The notes beneath the pieces are model-generated. The model saw only the letters and a program-made list of their open reading frames with translations, was not told the origin of the DNA and searched no databases. Positions 33,698-43,115 of a stretch of 64,000 nucleotides of DNA are shown one piece after another (positions within the stretch are counted from its first letter, which is position 1; the number at the start of each line of letters is the position of its first letter). The translations under genes were made by a program, and so were the position numbers. Source of the stretch: Litorimonas sp. (GTDB lineage: Bacteria; Pseudomonadota; Alphaproteobacteria; Caulobacterales; Maricaulaceae); NCBI GenBank assembly GCA_029936425.1, contig JAPYSU010000002.1, positions 186,001-250,000 on the forward strand, given 5' to 3'.

Positions 33698-35404
33698 TCA
33701 TTTCCTTTCCGTACCCTTTCTTTGTTTCAACTGAAACTCGTAGAGCGAAGGTATTGGAGGGATCATATTTAATTGCTCGATGTAAACATCGGGAGCATAT
33801 TCAATTTCTAGCTCCCGGTTCCCATGCACGCCCAGAAGTCGAGCTTGGACGCCGTCTTGCGGCCCTGTCAGAGTAAACGTCCCCTCACCTCCCCCTTTAA
33901 CTTCAACGTCAATGTTATAAAATGTGCTAAAACGACCATGAGAGGGCTTCCAATATCCCGCTCCGCCTCCGGACATCAAATTATACTGCTTTGCGTTTTC
34001 CGGCACCTCGAATGAGGCACGAATATTGTCGAAGAGATTTTGGTGATTGGCTCCGGAATGTTGATCCAGAATAGCGGCCTTAAGAACATTACTGTCTTTA
34101 TAGACACTTTTTACAGAGTATGTATTGAAGGATAGCGGATGTTCCGCTTCGTTTTCGATCCGAAGGTTTTCCGCCAAAAGGTTGTAAACACTGCCCATAT
34201 GAACCGTATAATGAGCATAATGGTCGCCAGATGTGGTCACATTACTAATCGTGACATTACCATTATCATCCGTCAGGATACCGCTATCCGCATTTACAAT
34301 TTCGACATTTCGTACAAAACTATCGAACAAATTTGTCAGGTAAATGGCATTATACCCTTCTTCGACATGATGGGCGATATTCACTCCATTCGGAAATTCG
34401 ATCCGTAAGTCTGAAACCGATACATTTTCCAAATGCTCCCAAGGCACAAGTGCGGGTTCCCAGTCAGGATTAGCCTCTAACAGAAGCGGGTCGGATAGCG
34501 TGACCTTATTTCCGTCCTTGGACACAATTCGGGTCATCTGTGTCACAAGCGCCCGTCGTGGAAAGTTCCAATGATGGCCGCCCAGTTTTTCAAACCGGCT
34601 TGGGTCCCCATACATTTCAGTCAATATCGACCCGTCTTCTCCTTGTCGGTTATACCATTCGACTTTCAACACATCCCCGACATTTACGGCGGCCCCATCA
34701 GCCACAGATATAGTGCGCTGTCCGCGCTCACCGCCTGTTACAAGGGTTAGAGGCTCTGGAAAATCGTCATATTTCTCGAGATAAGCTTTGCCGCGCGCGT
34801 CAGGTGTTTGCGTCCAGATATATCCCCCTGTCCAGGCATAAAGTGAAAATGGAAGATCAATATTGTTTTCGGGTTCACGTTGGCGTTTATCAAATTCCAA
34901 CAGATATTCCTGTAATTCCGACATTGCGTCCGGTGTTGGCAGATATTTCATCGGACGGGGGTAAAAAAGCGTTGTTTGATCTCCTTCGCCCTGAAGCGCA
35001 AAATTACTCCGCTCGATATATATTATTTCGGAAAGAATGAAGCGACCTGCCGGAAATTTCAAAATTACGTCGCCTTCATGACTATTCGCATCCTCAAGAG
35101 CCTTTAAAACAGAGGCGGAATCATCCAGACCATCATCCGGAATTGCGCCATAGTCGGTCACATCAAAAATTTTTCCTGTGACTTCAGGCAGAGGCACATT
35201 GCCGTTCTTATAACCTGCATAGGAAAAGTCCGGCAAATAGGCCTCATTCCCCATAACGATTTGCGGTAGAGTTTCGGCCTTTGGAGGTACAAACGCCTCG
35301 GACTCGGACGTATCTGTCTGACTTTGCATCTGATCAGCGACAGCAGCGGATGAAACCCCGGCAAACAAAAAGGCTGAAATTCCCAGAAAAATTACGTGTT
35401 TCAT
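33698..35404 (-). CDS. Secreted right-handed beta-helix protein, pectate-lyase superfamily
   Basis: The 568-residue protein has a signal peptide (HVIFLGISAFLFAGVSSAAV). The pectate_lyase_3-type (PF12708) start is IFDVTDYGAIPDDGLDDSAS, then ILKFPAGRFILSE. Later repeats (VSVSDLRIEFPNGVNIAHHV, FVRNVEIVNADSGILTDDNG, VTISNVTTSGDHYAHYTVHM) fit beta-helix coils. Family members include polysaccharide lyases, glycosidases and epimerases, and I cannot place this one in a known subfamily. It is last in the leftward uxaC-uxuB-kdgK-manD-GH2 operon, 8 bases after GH2, so it is very likely a uronate-polymer enzyme, either a lyase or hydrolase acting on oligosaccharides. Catalytic residues could not be assigned. 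Confidence 0.7.
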   Translation of the reverse strand: MKHVIFLGISAFLFAGVSSAAVADQMQSQTDTSESEAFVPPKAETLPQIVMGNEAYLPDFSYAGYKNGNVPLPEVTGKIFDVTDYGAIPDDGLDDSASVLKALEDANSHEGDVILKFPAGRFILSEIIYIERSNFALQGEGDQTTLFYPRPMKYLPTPDAMSELQEYLLEFDKRQREPENNIDLPFSLYAWTGGYIWTQTPDARGKAYLEKYDDFPEPLTLVTGGERGQRTISVADGAAVNVGDVLKVEWYNRQGEDGSILTEMYGDPSRFEKLGGHHWNFPRRALVTQMTRIVSKDGNKVTLSDPLLLEANPDWEPALVPWEHLENVSVSDLRIEFPNGVNIAHHVEEGYNAIYLTNLFDSFVRNVEIVNADSGILTDDNGNVTISNVTTSGDHYAHYTVHMGSVYNLLAENLRIENEAEHPLSFNTYSVKSVYKDSNVLKAAILDQHSGANHQNLFDNIRASFEVPENAKQYNLMSGGGAGYWKPSHGRFSTFYNIDVEVKGGGEGTFTLTGPQDGVQARLLGVHGNRELEIEYAPDVYIEQLNMIPPIPSLYEFQLKQRKGTERK

Positions 35405-35412
35405 ATAACCTC

Positions 35413-37860
35413 CTATTTCGGCGGAACAGTGATGTAATACCCCCGGTAATCCTGACTCTGAATGCCAAGTCTGGCCTCTGTTTCACCGGGAACGAAAGTG
35501 ATGGAAGCCGTTCCGCTCGCCAATTCGCGCGTCTGACTGCCAGTCGGGGTTCCCATATTTTCAATCAGATAGCCGCCGCCATCATGGGTGAAATAGATCC
35601 GTTCATTACAGCTTAGGCAACGATTGCCATCTTTATCCTGAGCTTCGGCAAAAATGGTCATGGTGCCATCACCATTCTCAGACGTTGTCAAAACGATGTC
35701 CGTCATTTTTCCGGCGGTCTCGGTTTTGTAAATCAACGAATAGGCATGTTTGGCTACGACTTCTCCGTCGGTATCATATCCTTCAACCGCAAGCCGGTTT
35801 TGACCTTCCTTAAACTGAACATCCCATGTCAGACCGGAGGCTGGGAATTTATTGATGTCTCTCGTCTTAGAACCGAGAGCCTGGCCGTTCAGCGACAATT
35901 CTGCGCTGTCCGTATTACAGAAGACAGAAATTGTTTTCTTTTCGCCTTTTTCCCCGACCCGGTAAGTCCAGCCCGGACTTTCAATCCAGCATGTTGGATC
36001 CTTTGCCCAATAGCTGGCAAAGACGTGATAGACATCCTTTTTCTCTCCGCTGCGCGTGACAAGCCCTTTTTGATTAACAAAAGGAAGCGGATTTTCAGGA
36101 CGGATTGGAGTGCCAAAGTCCTTAAAAGCCCATTGGGCATTTCCGGCAAAATCCGGATCCGTCTCGGAATAGCGTAAATGCCAATCGAACAAATCCACCA
36201 TATAGGTTTCATCCCAAACTTTCGATTTTGCAACAGACGTTATCCCCGTTTGATTGACCGCTTCCTCAACGCTGCCCTGACTTTCCGGATTCGACGTGCC
36301 ATACCCACTAAATGGCGCTTCAAGATGGCGCCCTACATGGGACGACCCGCCATATTCCATATGTAGAAAAGCTTCGTTTTCCTTGCGATATTTTTCCACG
36401 GCGTCGGCATATTGATTGTACCCGCCGCCATACCATCCTGCCCAAATGGAGGGAGAGTAAACATCTATAACATTCGCGCCTTCTGGAAATTTACGAATGG
36501 CTGTCAATCGGTCTGGATCCATCTCTTTTGCAATATCTTCCAGAGCCTGAAGCTCGGCTTTGACTTTAGCCTTATCGCCGCCGCCCTCAACATCGGGAAG
36601 CCAATACATTTCATTGCCCAAAGACCAGAAGAAAATAGAGGGTCGGTTATAGTTCTGCTCAATCATGCGGCGGGTCAAATATTGAGTGTTCTTGCGCCAT
36701 TCTGCGCCGCCGACACCGCCGCGGTTCCACGGCACTTCGTCCCACACGATCAAGCCGAGTTCATCCGCCATGTCATAGACAACTGGATCTTGTGGGTAAT
36801 GACCGAGACGTACGAAATTCGCGCCCATCTCTTTTATCATCCGCATGTCTTCCATGCGCTGTTCATCTGTCATGGCGGCGCCATAACCCGCATGTCCCTC
36901 ATGCAAATGCGTCCCGCGCAATAAAAGCCGCTCGCCATTCAGTTTGAAATAACTATTGGGCTCGAATTCAAAAAATCTCAATCCGAACTGGTCTTCATAG
37001 CTATCGATAACTGTGCCATCTGCATCGACCATATCAGTTTGGAAACTATAGAGGTTTGGATCCTCCGGTGACCAGAGCGCCGGATCTTCAATCGTAAACT
37101 CCAAACCTTCCCCAGAGGCAATTTCCGTCCCATCGGGCGCCATGATTTTTGTATAAAATCCGGCAGGAGAAAAATCTGGCTCTGCATCTGTGAACGTCGA
37201 AAGCCTGACCGTCGCGCTCCCCTGCGAAACCTCGGGTGTCTGTACTCTGACCTGCTTCAGAATATTTTCCGGACGGGTTTCTACCCAGACATCCCGTGTC
37301 AAACCCCCATATTGGAAAAAGTCTGCTTTTTGAGACGGGACAAGGTTTTTGTCGACGCTGTTGTCCACGCGAACCAGAATTTCATTCTGGCCGGACTTGA
37401 TTTGATCCGTGACTTCTATATCGAAACTGACATATCCGCCTGTATGGTCTCCGGCCTTGTCCCCATTCACATAGATATCCGCTTTCATCTGTGCAGCCTC
37501 GAAGTGAAGGAAATAGCGCTTTCCCTCTTGTGGCGTCATTTCGAGGGTCTTACGATACCAGGATCCATCCCGGCGATATCCGGTCACAACATCCGTTGTG
37601 TCAAAGGCATTCCAAGTATGAGGAAGATCGACAGCTTCCCAATCCGTTTTGGACAGAGCCACTTGCGGATCGAGAGCCGCATTTTCGAGATATTGCCAAT
37701 TTTTGGAGATTTTCTGACGATCAGACGTCACTGCCTCGCTTTCGGAGGCATAGACACCTTGCTGGACTCCTTCGGCGTTCGCGCTGTGGGACTGGCATGC
37801 CGAGAGAGAAACACCCAATCCAAGTAAAGATGCGCCTAATAATAATTTAATCTGAGTCAT
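35413..37860 (-). CDS. GH2-family glycosidase lipoprotein, probable beta-glucuronidase or beta-galactosidase
   Basis: The 815-residue protein has a lipobox (GLGVSLSAC). The GH2 layout is a sugar-binding domain (LPHTWNAFDTTDVVTGYRRD, then KADIYVNGDKAGDHTGGYVS) and an immunoglobulin-like domain (DPALWSPEDPNLYSFQ). The TIM barrel shows LNGERLLLRGTHLHEGHAGY and the acid/base SLGNEMYWLP, followed by the nucleophile in LHMEYGGSSH. A C-terminal beta domain of about 170 residues follows. GH2 includes beta-galactosidases, beta-mannosidases and beta-glucuronidases. The operon with uxaC suggests glucuronide or galactoside side chains, but specificity cannot be read from sequence. It lies between manD and the beta-helix gene. 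Confidence 0.85.
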   Translation of the reverse strand: MTQIKLLLGASLLGLGVSLSACQSHSANAEGVQQGVYASESEAVTSDRQKISKNWQYLENAALDPQVALSKTDWEAVDLPHTWNAFDTTDVVTGYRRDGSWYRKTLEMTPQEGKRYFLHFEAAQMKADIYVNGDKAGDHTGGYVSFDIEVTDQIKSGQNEILVRVDNSVDKNLVPSQKADFFQYGGLTRDVWVETRPENILKQVRVQTPEVSQGSATVRLSTFTDAEPDFSPAGFYTKIMAPDGTEIASGEGLEFTIEDPALWSPEDPNLYSFQTDMVDADGTVIDSYEDQFGLRFFEFEPNSYFKLNGERLLLRGTHLHEGHAGYGAAMTDEQRMEDMRMIKEMGANFVRLGHYPQDPVVYDMADELGLIVWDEVPWNRGGVGGAEWRKNTQYLTRRMIEQNYNRPSIFFWSLGNEMYWLPDVEGGGDKAKVKAELQALEDIAKEMDPDRLTAIRKFPEGANVIDVYSPSIWAGWYGGGYNQYADAVEKYRKENEAFLHMEYGGSSHVGRHLEAPFSGYGTSNPESQGSVEEAVNQTGITSVAKSKVWDETYMVDLFDWHLRYSETDPDFAGNAQWAFKDFGTPIRPENPLPFVNQKGLVTRSGEKKDVYHVFASYWAKDPTCWIESPGWTYRVGEKGEKKTISVFCNTDSAELSLNGQALGSKTRDINKFPASGLTWDVQFKEGQNRLAVEGYDTDGEVVAKHAYSLIYKTETAGKMTDIVLTTSENGDGTMTIFAEAQDKDGNRCLSCNERIYFTHDGGGYLIENMGTPTGSQTRELASGTASITFVPGETEARLGIQSQDYRGYYITVPPK

Positions 37861-37883
37861 GAAAATATCCTGAAATTAAAGTC

Positions 37884-39092
37884 TTACCAATTGAACATGG
37901 AACCATCTTCCAGACGGTTCACCGGTAAATAAGCCCGTTGGTAGGGGTATTTTGCCGCGAGCTCTTCATTGATGTCCACGCCATGACCGGGTGTGTCACC
38001 CGGATAGAGATAGCCATCTTTAAAGCTATAGGCATGCGGGAAAACCTCATCCGTTTTCTCTGTATGACGCATATATTCTTGAATGCCGAAATTATAAATT
38101 GCCGTGTCAAGATGCAGGGCGGCCCCCATACAGACGGGTGATAAATCCGTTGCCCCGTGAGATCCCGAGCGAACGTGATGCAAAGCTGCAAATTCAAATA
38201 TTTTCTTAAGATGCGAAATTCCGCCCGCGTGAACGACGGTCGAGCGAATATAATCTATCAAGCCTTCTTCGATCAGCGTCTTGCAATCCCAAATCGAATT
38301 AAAGACTTCACCGACGGCCAGAGGCGTGGTCGTATGTTGACGGATCATCCGAAACGCTTCCTGATTTTCAGCCGCAACCGTATCTTCCAGCCAAAACAGG
38401 TTGTAAGGCTCGAGGGATTTCCCGACCTTGGCCGCTTCTTGCGGAGTCAGGCGGTGATGGGCGTCATGGAGCAGATGAATATCGAATCCGAATTTATCCC
38501 GTAAAGTTTCAAACAGTTTTGGGACATGATTGATATATTTTGATGTGGACCAGACATTCTCAGTGGGGAGGTTTCCATCCGCTGGTTCGTAATACATCTT
38601 GTCTTTGGAGACGCCGTAAGTGGAGGAAAGTCCGGGTATTCCGGTTTGCGCCCGAATGGCTTTATATCCCATCTCCTTATACTTTGCGACTTCGTCAACG
38701 GTTTCTTCGATATCGGCTCCATTGGCATGACCATATACCATAACTCCGTTCCGGGACTTTCCTCCAAGGAGTTCATAAAGTGGCATATTAGCGGCCTTGG
38801 CCTTAATATCCCACAGGGCTGTATCAATGGCGGCGATGGCCGTCATCGTGACCGCCCCCCGACGCCAGTAACACCCCCGATAGAGATATTGCCAAATGTC
38901 CTCGATACGGCCAGCCTCTTTGCCGATAAGCGTCGGGGCAATATGGTCCTCCACATAAGAGGCAACCGCTAACTCGCGGCCATTCAGCGTGGCATCGCCA
39001 ATGCCGTAAAGACCGGCATCTGTTTCGATTTTGACCGTAACAAAATTCCGATCCGGGCAGGTCACAATGACTTTGATATTAGTAATTTTCAT
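37884..39092 (-). CDS. manD: D-mannonate dehydratase, enolase superfamily (ManD)
   Basis: ManD dehydrates D-mannonate to 2-keto-3-deoxygluconate. The 402-residue protein starts MKITNIKVIVTCPDRNFVTV and has the ManD pieces YRGCYWRRGAVTMTAIAAID and WDIKAKAANMPLYELLGGKS. The barrel carries HLLHDAHHRLTPQEAAKVGK, FWLEDTVAAENQEAF and TPLAVGEVFNSIWDC, whose Asp, Glu and Glu are the likely magnesium ligands. This is the enolase-superfamily enzyme, not UxuA. Some ManD homologues also act on D-gluconate or have low activity, but the uxaC-uxuB-kdgK operon supports mannonate. It overlaps kdgK by 4 bases. Confidence 0.92.
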   Translation of the reverse strand: MKITNIKVIVTCPDRNFVTVKIETDAGLYGIGDATLNGRELAVASYVEDHIAPTLIGKEAGRIEDIWQYLYRGCYWRRGAVTMTAIAAIDTALWDIKAKAANMPLYELLGGKSRNGVMVYGHANGADIEETVDEVAKYKEMGYKAIRAQTGIPGLSSTYGVSKDKMYYEPADGNLPTENVWSTSKYINHVPKLFETLRDKFGFDIHLLHDAHHRLTPQEAAKVGKSLEPYNLFWLEDTVAAENQEAFRMIRQHTTTPLAVGEVFNSIWDCKTLIEEGLIDYIRSTVVHAGGISHLKKIFEFAALHHVRSGSHGATDLSPVCMGAALHLDTAIYNFGIQEYMRHTEKTDEVFPHAYSFKDGYLYPGDTPGHGVDINEELAAKYPYQRAYLPVNRLEDGSMFNW

Positions 39093-40036
39093 ATCGCAGA
39101 TTGTCCATGATAGTTGGTTTTAAAGTCTGACAAAGGCGGAATGGCCCCCCGCACAGTCACAATATAGGAGGCCAGCCTATTGGCATTGGCCAAGGCATCT
39201 TCAGGCGTCCCGCCCTGAAGATAAACAGAAAGAAAACCGGCGTTAAAAGCATCTCCTGCCCCGGTTGTATCGACAACGGTGACAACATCTATGGTTGGCA
39301 CAGTGTGATTTTCTCCGCCGCAATAGGCGTGAACACGATTAATTCCATCGGTAACAACAATATCGCGCTCGCCATGTTTTTTTAGAATATTGGCGATGAT
39401 CTCCTCGGACGTCCGGGATTCGAATAAACGCTCATCTTCCGTCCCTGTGAAAATGATATCACTAATTTTATAGGCCGCCCGCGTCCACTTTCGGGCGATT
39501 TCTCGATCTTCCCATAAACGGGCGCGATAATTTGGATCGAATGCAATCTTCGCGCCGTTTGCTTTTGCTTTATTGAGGAGGTTGAAAAAACCCTCTCTCT
39601 CGCTATCGGACTGAATAGCCAGAGTAATACCCGAAAAATAAATCAAATCAGAATTGGCAATAAGGTCGCTCAACTTCAAATCTGGATGAGACATGAAATG
39701 CCGGGCTGCAGATTGTCCCCGCCAATAGGTAAAGCTACGCTCTCCTGCTTCATCGAGCGTGATTGCGTATAGACCCATTGTACCGGTTTTATCTCGAATA
39801 AGATAATCGGTTGAAACACCTTCCTCATTTAAAAGATTTTCAAAATCATCGGAAAATGTATCTGAGCCAATCGCCGTGCAAAGAGACGCATTCACTTTCT
39901 CGCCCATCAGGCGGTTTAAGTGAATAAGCGTATTATAGACGTCCCCTCCAAAGCCCTGGCTAAGCAACCCTCCATTGGCTGACCGCAGCTCTACCATAGG
40001 CTCGCCAAAGCAAACGATATGAAGCAAGTCGTTCAT
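39089..40036 (-). CDS. kdgK: 2-keto-3-deoxygluconate kinase
   Basis: KdgK phosphorylates KDG to KDPG, the point where both uronate branches enter the Entner-Doudoroff pathway. The 315-residue PfkB-family protein has CFGEPMVELRSANG at the N-terminus, a Gly-rich substrate region (GGLLSQGFGGDVYNTLIHLN) and the PfkB signature DTTGAGDAFNAGF with its catalytic Asp. It overlaps uxuB upstream and manD downstream by 4 bases each. The KDPG aldolase gene (eda) is not in this window, so the last step must be encoded elsewhere. Confidence 0.93.
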   Translation of the reverse strand: MNDLLHIVCFGEPMVELRSANGGLLSQGFGGDVYNTLIHLNRLMGEKVNASLCTAIGSDTFSDDFENLLNEEGVSTDYLIRDKTGTMGLYAITLDEAGERSFTYWRGQSAARHFMSHPDLKLSDLIANSDLIYFSGITLAIQSDSEREGFFNLLNKAKANGAKIAFDPNYRARLWEDREIARKWTRAAYKISDIIFTGTEDERLFESRTSEEIIANILKKHGERDIVVTDGINRVHAYCGGENHTVPTIDVVTVVDTTGAGDAFNAGFLSVYLQGGTPEDALANANRLASYIVTVRGAIPPLSDFKTNYHGQSAI

Positions 40037-41490
40037 CCTGCAAGGCTTTCCATAGCTTTCTGCACGCCGCTTTCGTCTATGGCCTCACACGACTCAATAA
40101 TCGCGTCTGTCACGGCGCTATTTTCAAGAATGAATGCCGGAAAAAGACCGTCTATCGAGAGGAAACTTTCAGCATAACGACTAGCTGATAAATAGGGATC
40201 GGGAAGTTGGGACGAAATTTGTGTCAGATAACCGTCCGTCGGTAAGTCGTCAGCCTGACGCCTTTTGCGGTTAAATTCAATCCAACCCGCCACAACGAAA
40301 CACGCCGCTTTCGCAACCTGGTTCTGTTCCGCATAATATTTGATAACCGGGAAAATTCGGGCCGGAATTTTTTGCGATCCATCATGAGAAATTTGTTCGA
40401 GCAAATGCCGAATATGCGGGTTTTCAAACCGGGCTTTTGTAGCTTTCCAGTAGTTTTGTAGATCAAGTCCCTTGGGCGGTTCAATTGTCGCTATCGTCTC
40501 CGTTTCAATGAGCTTGGAAACGAAATTTGATAAGACCGGATTGCTGATGGCGTCCTCAACGGTTTCTTCCCCCGCCAGCAACCCTAGATAGGTCAAGGTC
40601 GAATGAGCGCCATTCAAAATGCGCAGCTTTGTTTTCTCGAAAGCCTGGACATCAGCTGTGATAATCACCCCTGCAGCTTCCCAATCCGGTCGATCCTTTG
40701 GAAGATTATCTTCTATTACCCATTGCGCAAATGACTCTCTCTGAACGGGACCTTTATCCAAGAGTCCTATGGCGTCTTCTACAACGGAAATCACTCCCTC
40801 ATCTGTCGCCGGAGTAATACTATCGACCATCGTATTTGGAAATTTGACAAATTCCGCAATGAAATCGTTTAAAATCGGGTCAATCTCAGAGGCATATTCA
40901 ATACAGGCTGTCCTGAGTTTATCTCCGTTTTCAGGCAGGTTATCACAGCTTATGATCGTTAAAGGAAGCGAACCTTTTGCATGACGCAGGCGGCACGCTT
41001 CAACCAGATACCCTATAGCGGAGCCTGGAGCGTCCGGCGTGCTTAAATCCGCTTTGATGCCAGCGTTTGATTTATCCAGATGACCATCCGGCCCCAAAGC
41101 ATATCCCTTTTCGGTGATTGTCAGGGTTACAATCTTTGTTTTCTCCGAGGTCAGACGACGAAGCACGGCGGAGGGATCATCTTTGGCGCAAAGCACTTCC
41201 CTGACACTCCCGATAATACGGTAGCTGGGAGATTTGTCCTTAATGGCTAATGTATAAAGCCCGTCCTGGGGAGTTAAGCTTTCTGTTGCGCCGCGGCTAT
41301 TAAGTGATACGCCGCAAATCCCCCAATCGCCCCCGCTTTTAGCGATAGCTTCATCGGTGAAAAAGGCTTGATGCGCGCGGTGGAAAGCCCCCGGACCGAT
41401 ATGAACAATCCCGACACCGACCTTGGATCGATCATAGTCGGGTATAGCGGCATTTGCCTGCTCCAGCGTTTTGTTGGACAAACGCGCCAT
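40033..41490 (-). CDS. uxuB: Mannitol dehydrogenase family, probable fructuronate reductase UxuB
   Basis: The enzyme likely reduces D-fructuronate to D-mannonate with NADH. The 485-residue protein has the polyol dehydrogenase start VGVGIVHIGPGAFHRAHQAF, a later DSITPATDEGVISVVEDAIG and the catalytic ILNGAHSTLTYLGLLAGEET block of the mannitol dehydrogenase family. The same family includes mannitol and tagaturonate dehydrogenases. UxuB is chosen because it sits between uxaC and kdgK/manD, exactly where the reductase is needed. It follows uxaC after 2 bases and overlaps kdgK by 4. Confidence 0.88.
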   Translation of the reverse strand: MARLSNKTLEQANAAIPDYDRSKVGVGIVHIGPGAFHRAHQAFFTDEAIAKSGGDWGICGVSLNSRGATESLTPQDGLYTLAIKDKSPSYRIIGSVREVLCAKDDPSAVLRRLTSEKTKIVTLTITEKGYALGPDGHLDKSNAGIKADLSTPDAPGSAIGYLVEACRLRHAKGSLPLTIISCDNLPENGDKLRTACIEYASEIDPILNDFIAEFVKFPNTMVDSITPATDEGVISVVEDAIGLLDKGPVQRESFAQWVIEDNLPKDRPDWEAAGVIITADVQAFEKTKLRILNGAHSTLTYLGLLAGEETVEDAISNPVLSNFVSKLIETETIATIEPPKGLDLQNYWKATKARFENPHIRHLLEQISHDGSQKIPARIFPVIKYYAEQNQVAKAACFVVAGWIEFNRKRRQADDLPTDGYLTQISSQLPDPYLSASRYAESFLSIDGLFPAFILENSAVTDAIIESCEAIDESGVQKAMESLAG

Positions 41491-41492
41491 AA

Positions 41493-42929
41493 TCAGGTGA
41501 TGTCCTTCATGGGAAGTTTGTAGGCCCGTCGCGCCAGATTATATGTCAAATCGACAATCACCTTTTCAGCGTCGGCCATGGAAATTTTGTGTTCGGCCAC
41601 TAATCCGCTCAGGAAAACGCAATCCATCCGTCGCGCTACATCATGACGGGCGGGAATAGATAAAAAAGCCCGCGTATCGTCGTTAAAGCCGGCCGTATTG
41701 TAAAAACCGGCCGTCTCCGTCACCTGATCGCGAAAACGCATCATCCCTTGCGGGCTGTCATGAAACCACCAGGGCGGCCCAAGTTTGAGGCAGGGGTAGT
41801 GGCCCGCCAGCGTTGCCAATTCCCGGGCATAATTGCTCTCATCAAGCGTAAACAAAATAATGCTTAAATCTTTTTCATTGCCGTATTTCGCCAAGAGCGG
41901 CTGGAGCGATTGTGTAAAGTCCACACGAAGAGGAATATCAGCCCCTTTATCGGCGCCGAAACGTTCGAACAGTTCGGGATTATGATTACGAAAGCTCCCG
42001 GGATGAATTTGCATCGTCATGCCGTCTTCGACGCTCATGCCTGCCATCTCGGTTAGCATTTGCGCCCGAAATAAATCCGCATCCTCCGCTGACGCTTTCC
42101 CGGACAGACATTTTGTCAGCAGAGCCTGACAATCCTCCTTGGGCAGATCAGCCGTCCTAGCCGTTGGATGTCCATGATCCGTGGCTGTTGCGCGCCCGAC
42201 GTCCCGGAAATATTTCCGACGAATTCGCAAGGCCTTCAAATATCCGTCCCAACCGGTCGTGTCGCAGGATGTAAGCTCTGCAAGTTTTTCTAGATTACTG
42301 GAAAATTCAGGCTTGGCCGCATCTATCACATCATCCGGACGAAAAGTTGTAATCACCCTGTCTTCATAGCCGCTCCCGACCATTGATTTGTGGTGGCGAA
42401 GATCGTCCAGCGCCCCTTCGGTCGTGGCAATGAGATCAATCTTGAACCGATCCAGTAATGCCCGTGGTTTATAGGCATCTGTCTTCAAGGCCTCATCTAT
42501 GACATCATATATTTGTTGAGCCGTTTCAGAATTAAGGGCTTGATCTATCCCGAAAATTTCATGGATGACGTGGTCAAACCAAATACGTGATGGCGTACCT
42601 GTAAACAGGTAGTAATAATCAGCAAATGTTTGCCAGACTTTTCTTGGATCGGTTTCATAATCACCGCTATCTGCCGGCTTCAACCCAAGGGCCTCCATCG
42701 AAACCCCTTGGGAGTAAATCATTCTCAGAACATAGTGATCTGGAATAATGAGCAGCTGCGCAGGATTTGGAAAGTTTTCATTCTCTGCAAACCACTTGGG
42801 ATCCGTATGGCCATGCGGACTCAGAATGGGGAAGTCTTTAACACGCTCATAGAGAGCGCGACAAATCTCCCGCCGCTCCGAATTTACCGGAAACAATCTA
42901 TCCTTATGCAATCCTGAACTTGCTGACAT
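41493..42929 (-). CDS. uxaC: Glucuronate isomerase
   Basis: UxaC converts D-glucuronate to D-fructuronate (and galacturonate to tagaturonate). The 478-residue protein, near the usual 470, has the amidohydrolase-like ILSPHGHTDPKWFAENE metal motif and GSFRNHNPELFERFGADKGA. It also has DESNYARELATLAGHYPCLK and LGPPWWFHDSPQGMMRFRDQ. The ATG at 42929 is preferred to the longer frame, whose only upstream start is a TTG at 42974. It is the first gene of the six-gene leftward operon and diverges from the FadR-type regulator. Confidence 0.94.
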   Translation of the reverse strand: MSASSGLHKDRLFPVNSERREICRALYERVKDFPILSPHGHTDPKWFAENENFPNPAQLLIIPDHYVLRMIYSQGVSMEALGLKPADSGDYETDPRKVWQTFADYYYLFTGTPSRIWFDHVIHEIFGIDQALNSETAQQIYDVIDEALKTDAYKPRALLDRFKIDLIATTEGALDDLRHHKSMVGSGYEDRVITTFRPDDVIDAAKPEFSSNLEKLAELTSCDTTGWDGYLKALRIRRKYFRDVGRATATDHGHPTARTADLPKEDCQALLTKCLSGKASAEDADLFRAQMLTEMAGMSVEDGMTMQIHPGSFRNHNPELFERFGADKGADIPLRVDFTQSLQPLLAKYGNEKDLSIILFTLDESNYARELATLAGHYPCLKLGPPWWFHDSPQGMMRFRDQVTETAGFYNTAGFNDDTRAFLSIPARHDVARRMDCVFLSGLVAEHKISMADAEKVIVDLTYNLARRAYKLPMKDIT

Positions 42930-42979
42930 AACCCCATCATTCTTTAAATTCTTTCTCAGACTATGGCTTACCAAAATAA

Positions 42980-42994
42980 ATTGGACAAGCCAAT
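42980..42994. promoter_or_regulatory. Candidate operator in the uxaC/regulator control region
   Basis: ATTGGACAAGCCAAT has 5-bp perfect arms (ATTGG and CCAAT) around 5 bases, and its reverse complement is ATTGGCTTGTCCAAT. A second site, ATTGGTCA at 43013-43020, lies 19 bases on. Both sit between divergent uxaC and the regulator, as expected for autoregulation and operon control. Confidence 0.55.
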
Positions 42995-43012
42995 AATCAT
43001 AATTTTACTGAA

Positions 43013-43020
43013 ATTGGTCA
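43013..43020. promoter_or_regulatory. Candidate operator ATTGGTCA upstream of the regulator
   Basis: AAATTGGTCATAT carries the same core as the sites at 48777 and, in reverse, at 32181. It lies about 95 bases before the TTG start of the regulator. Confidence 0.45.
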
Positions 43021-43115
43021 TATTTATTTTTGAAAATTTACCACAAAACCTATCTAGCCTTTTGACATTGGCGTATAAACAGGCCAATTTAAAGGTTCTC
43101 TGGAGGAATTTTAAT

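Noticed and set aside
41474..41483. Another TTGGACAAAC operator-like match
   Set aside because: It lies inside the uxuB coding region and lacks the left arm of the dyad.
42963..43115. Longer N-terminus of the FadR-type regulator
   Set aside because: The extra residues are not GntR-like. The TTG at 43116 has GGAGG 9 bases upstream.
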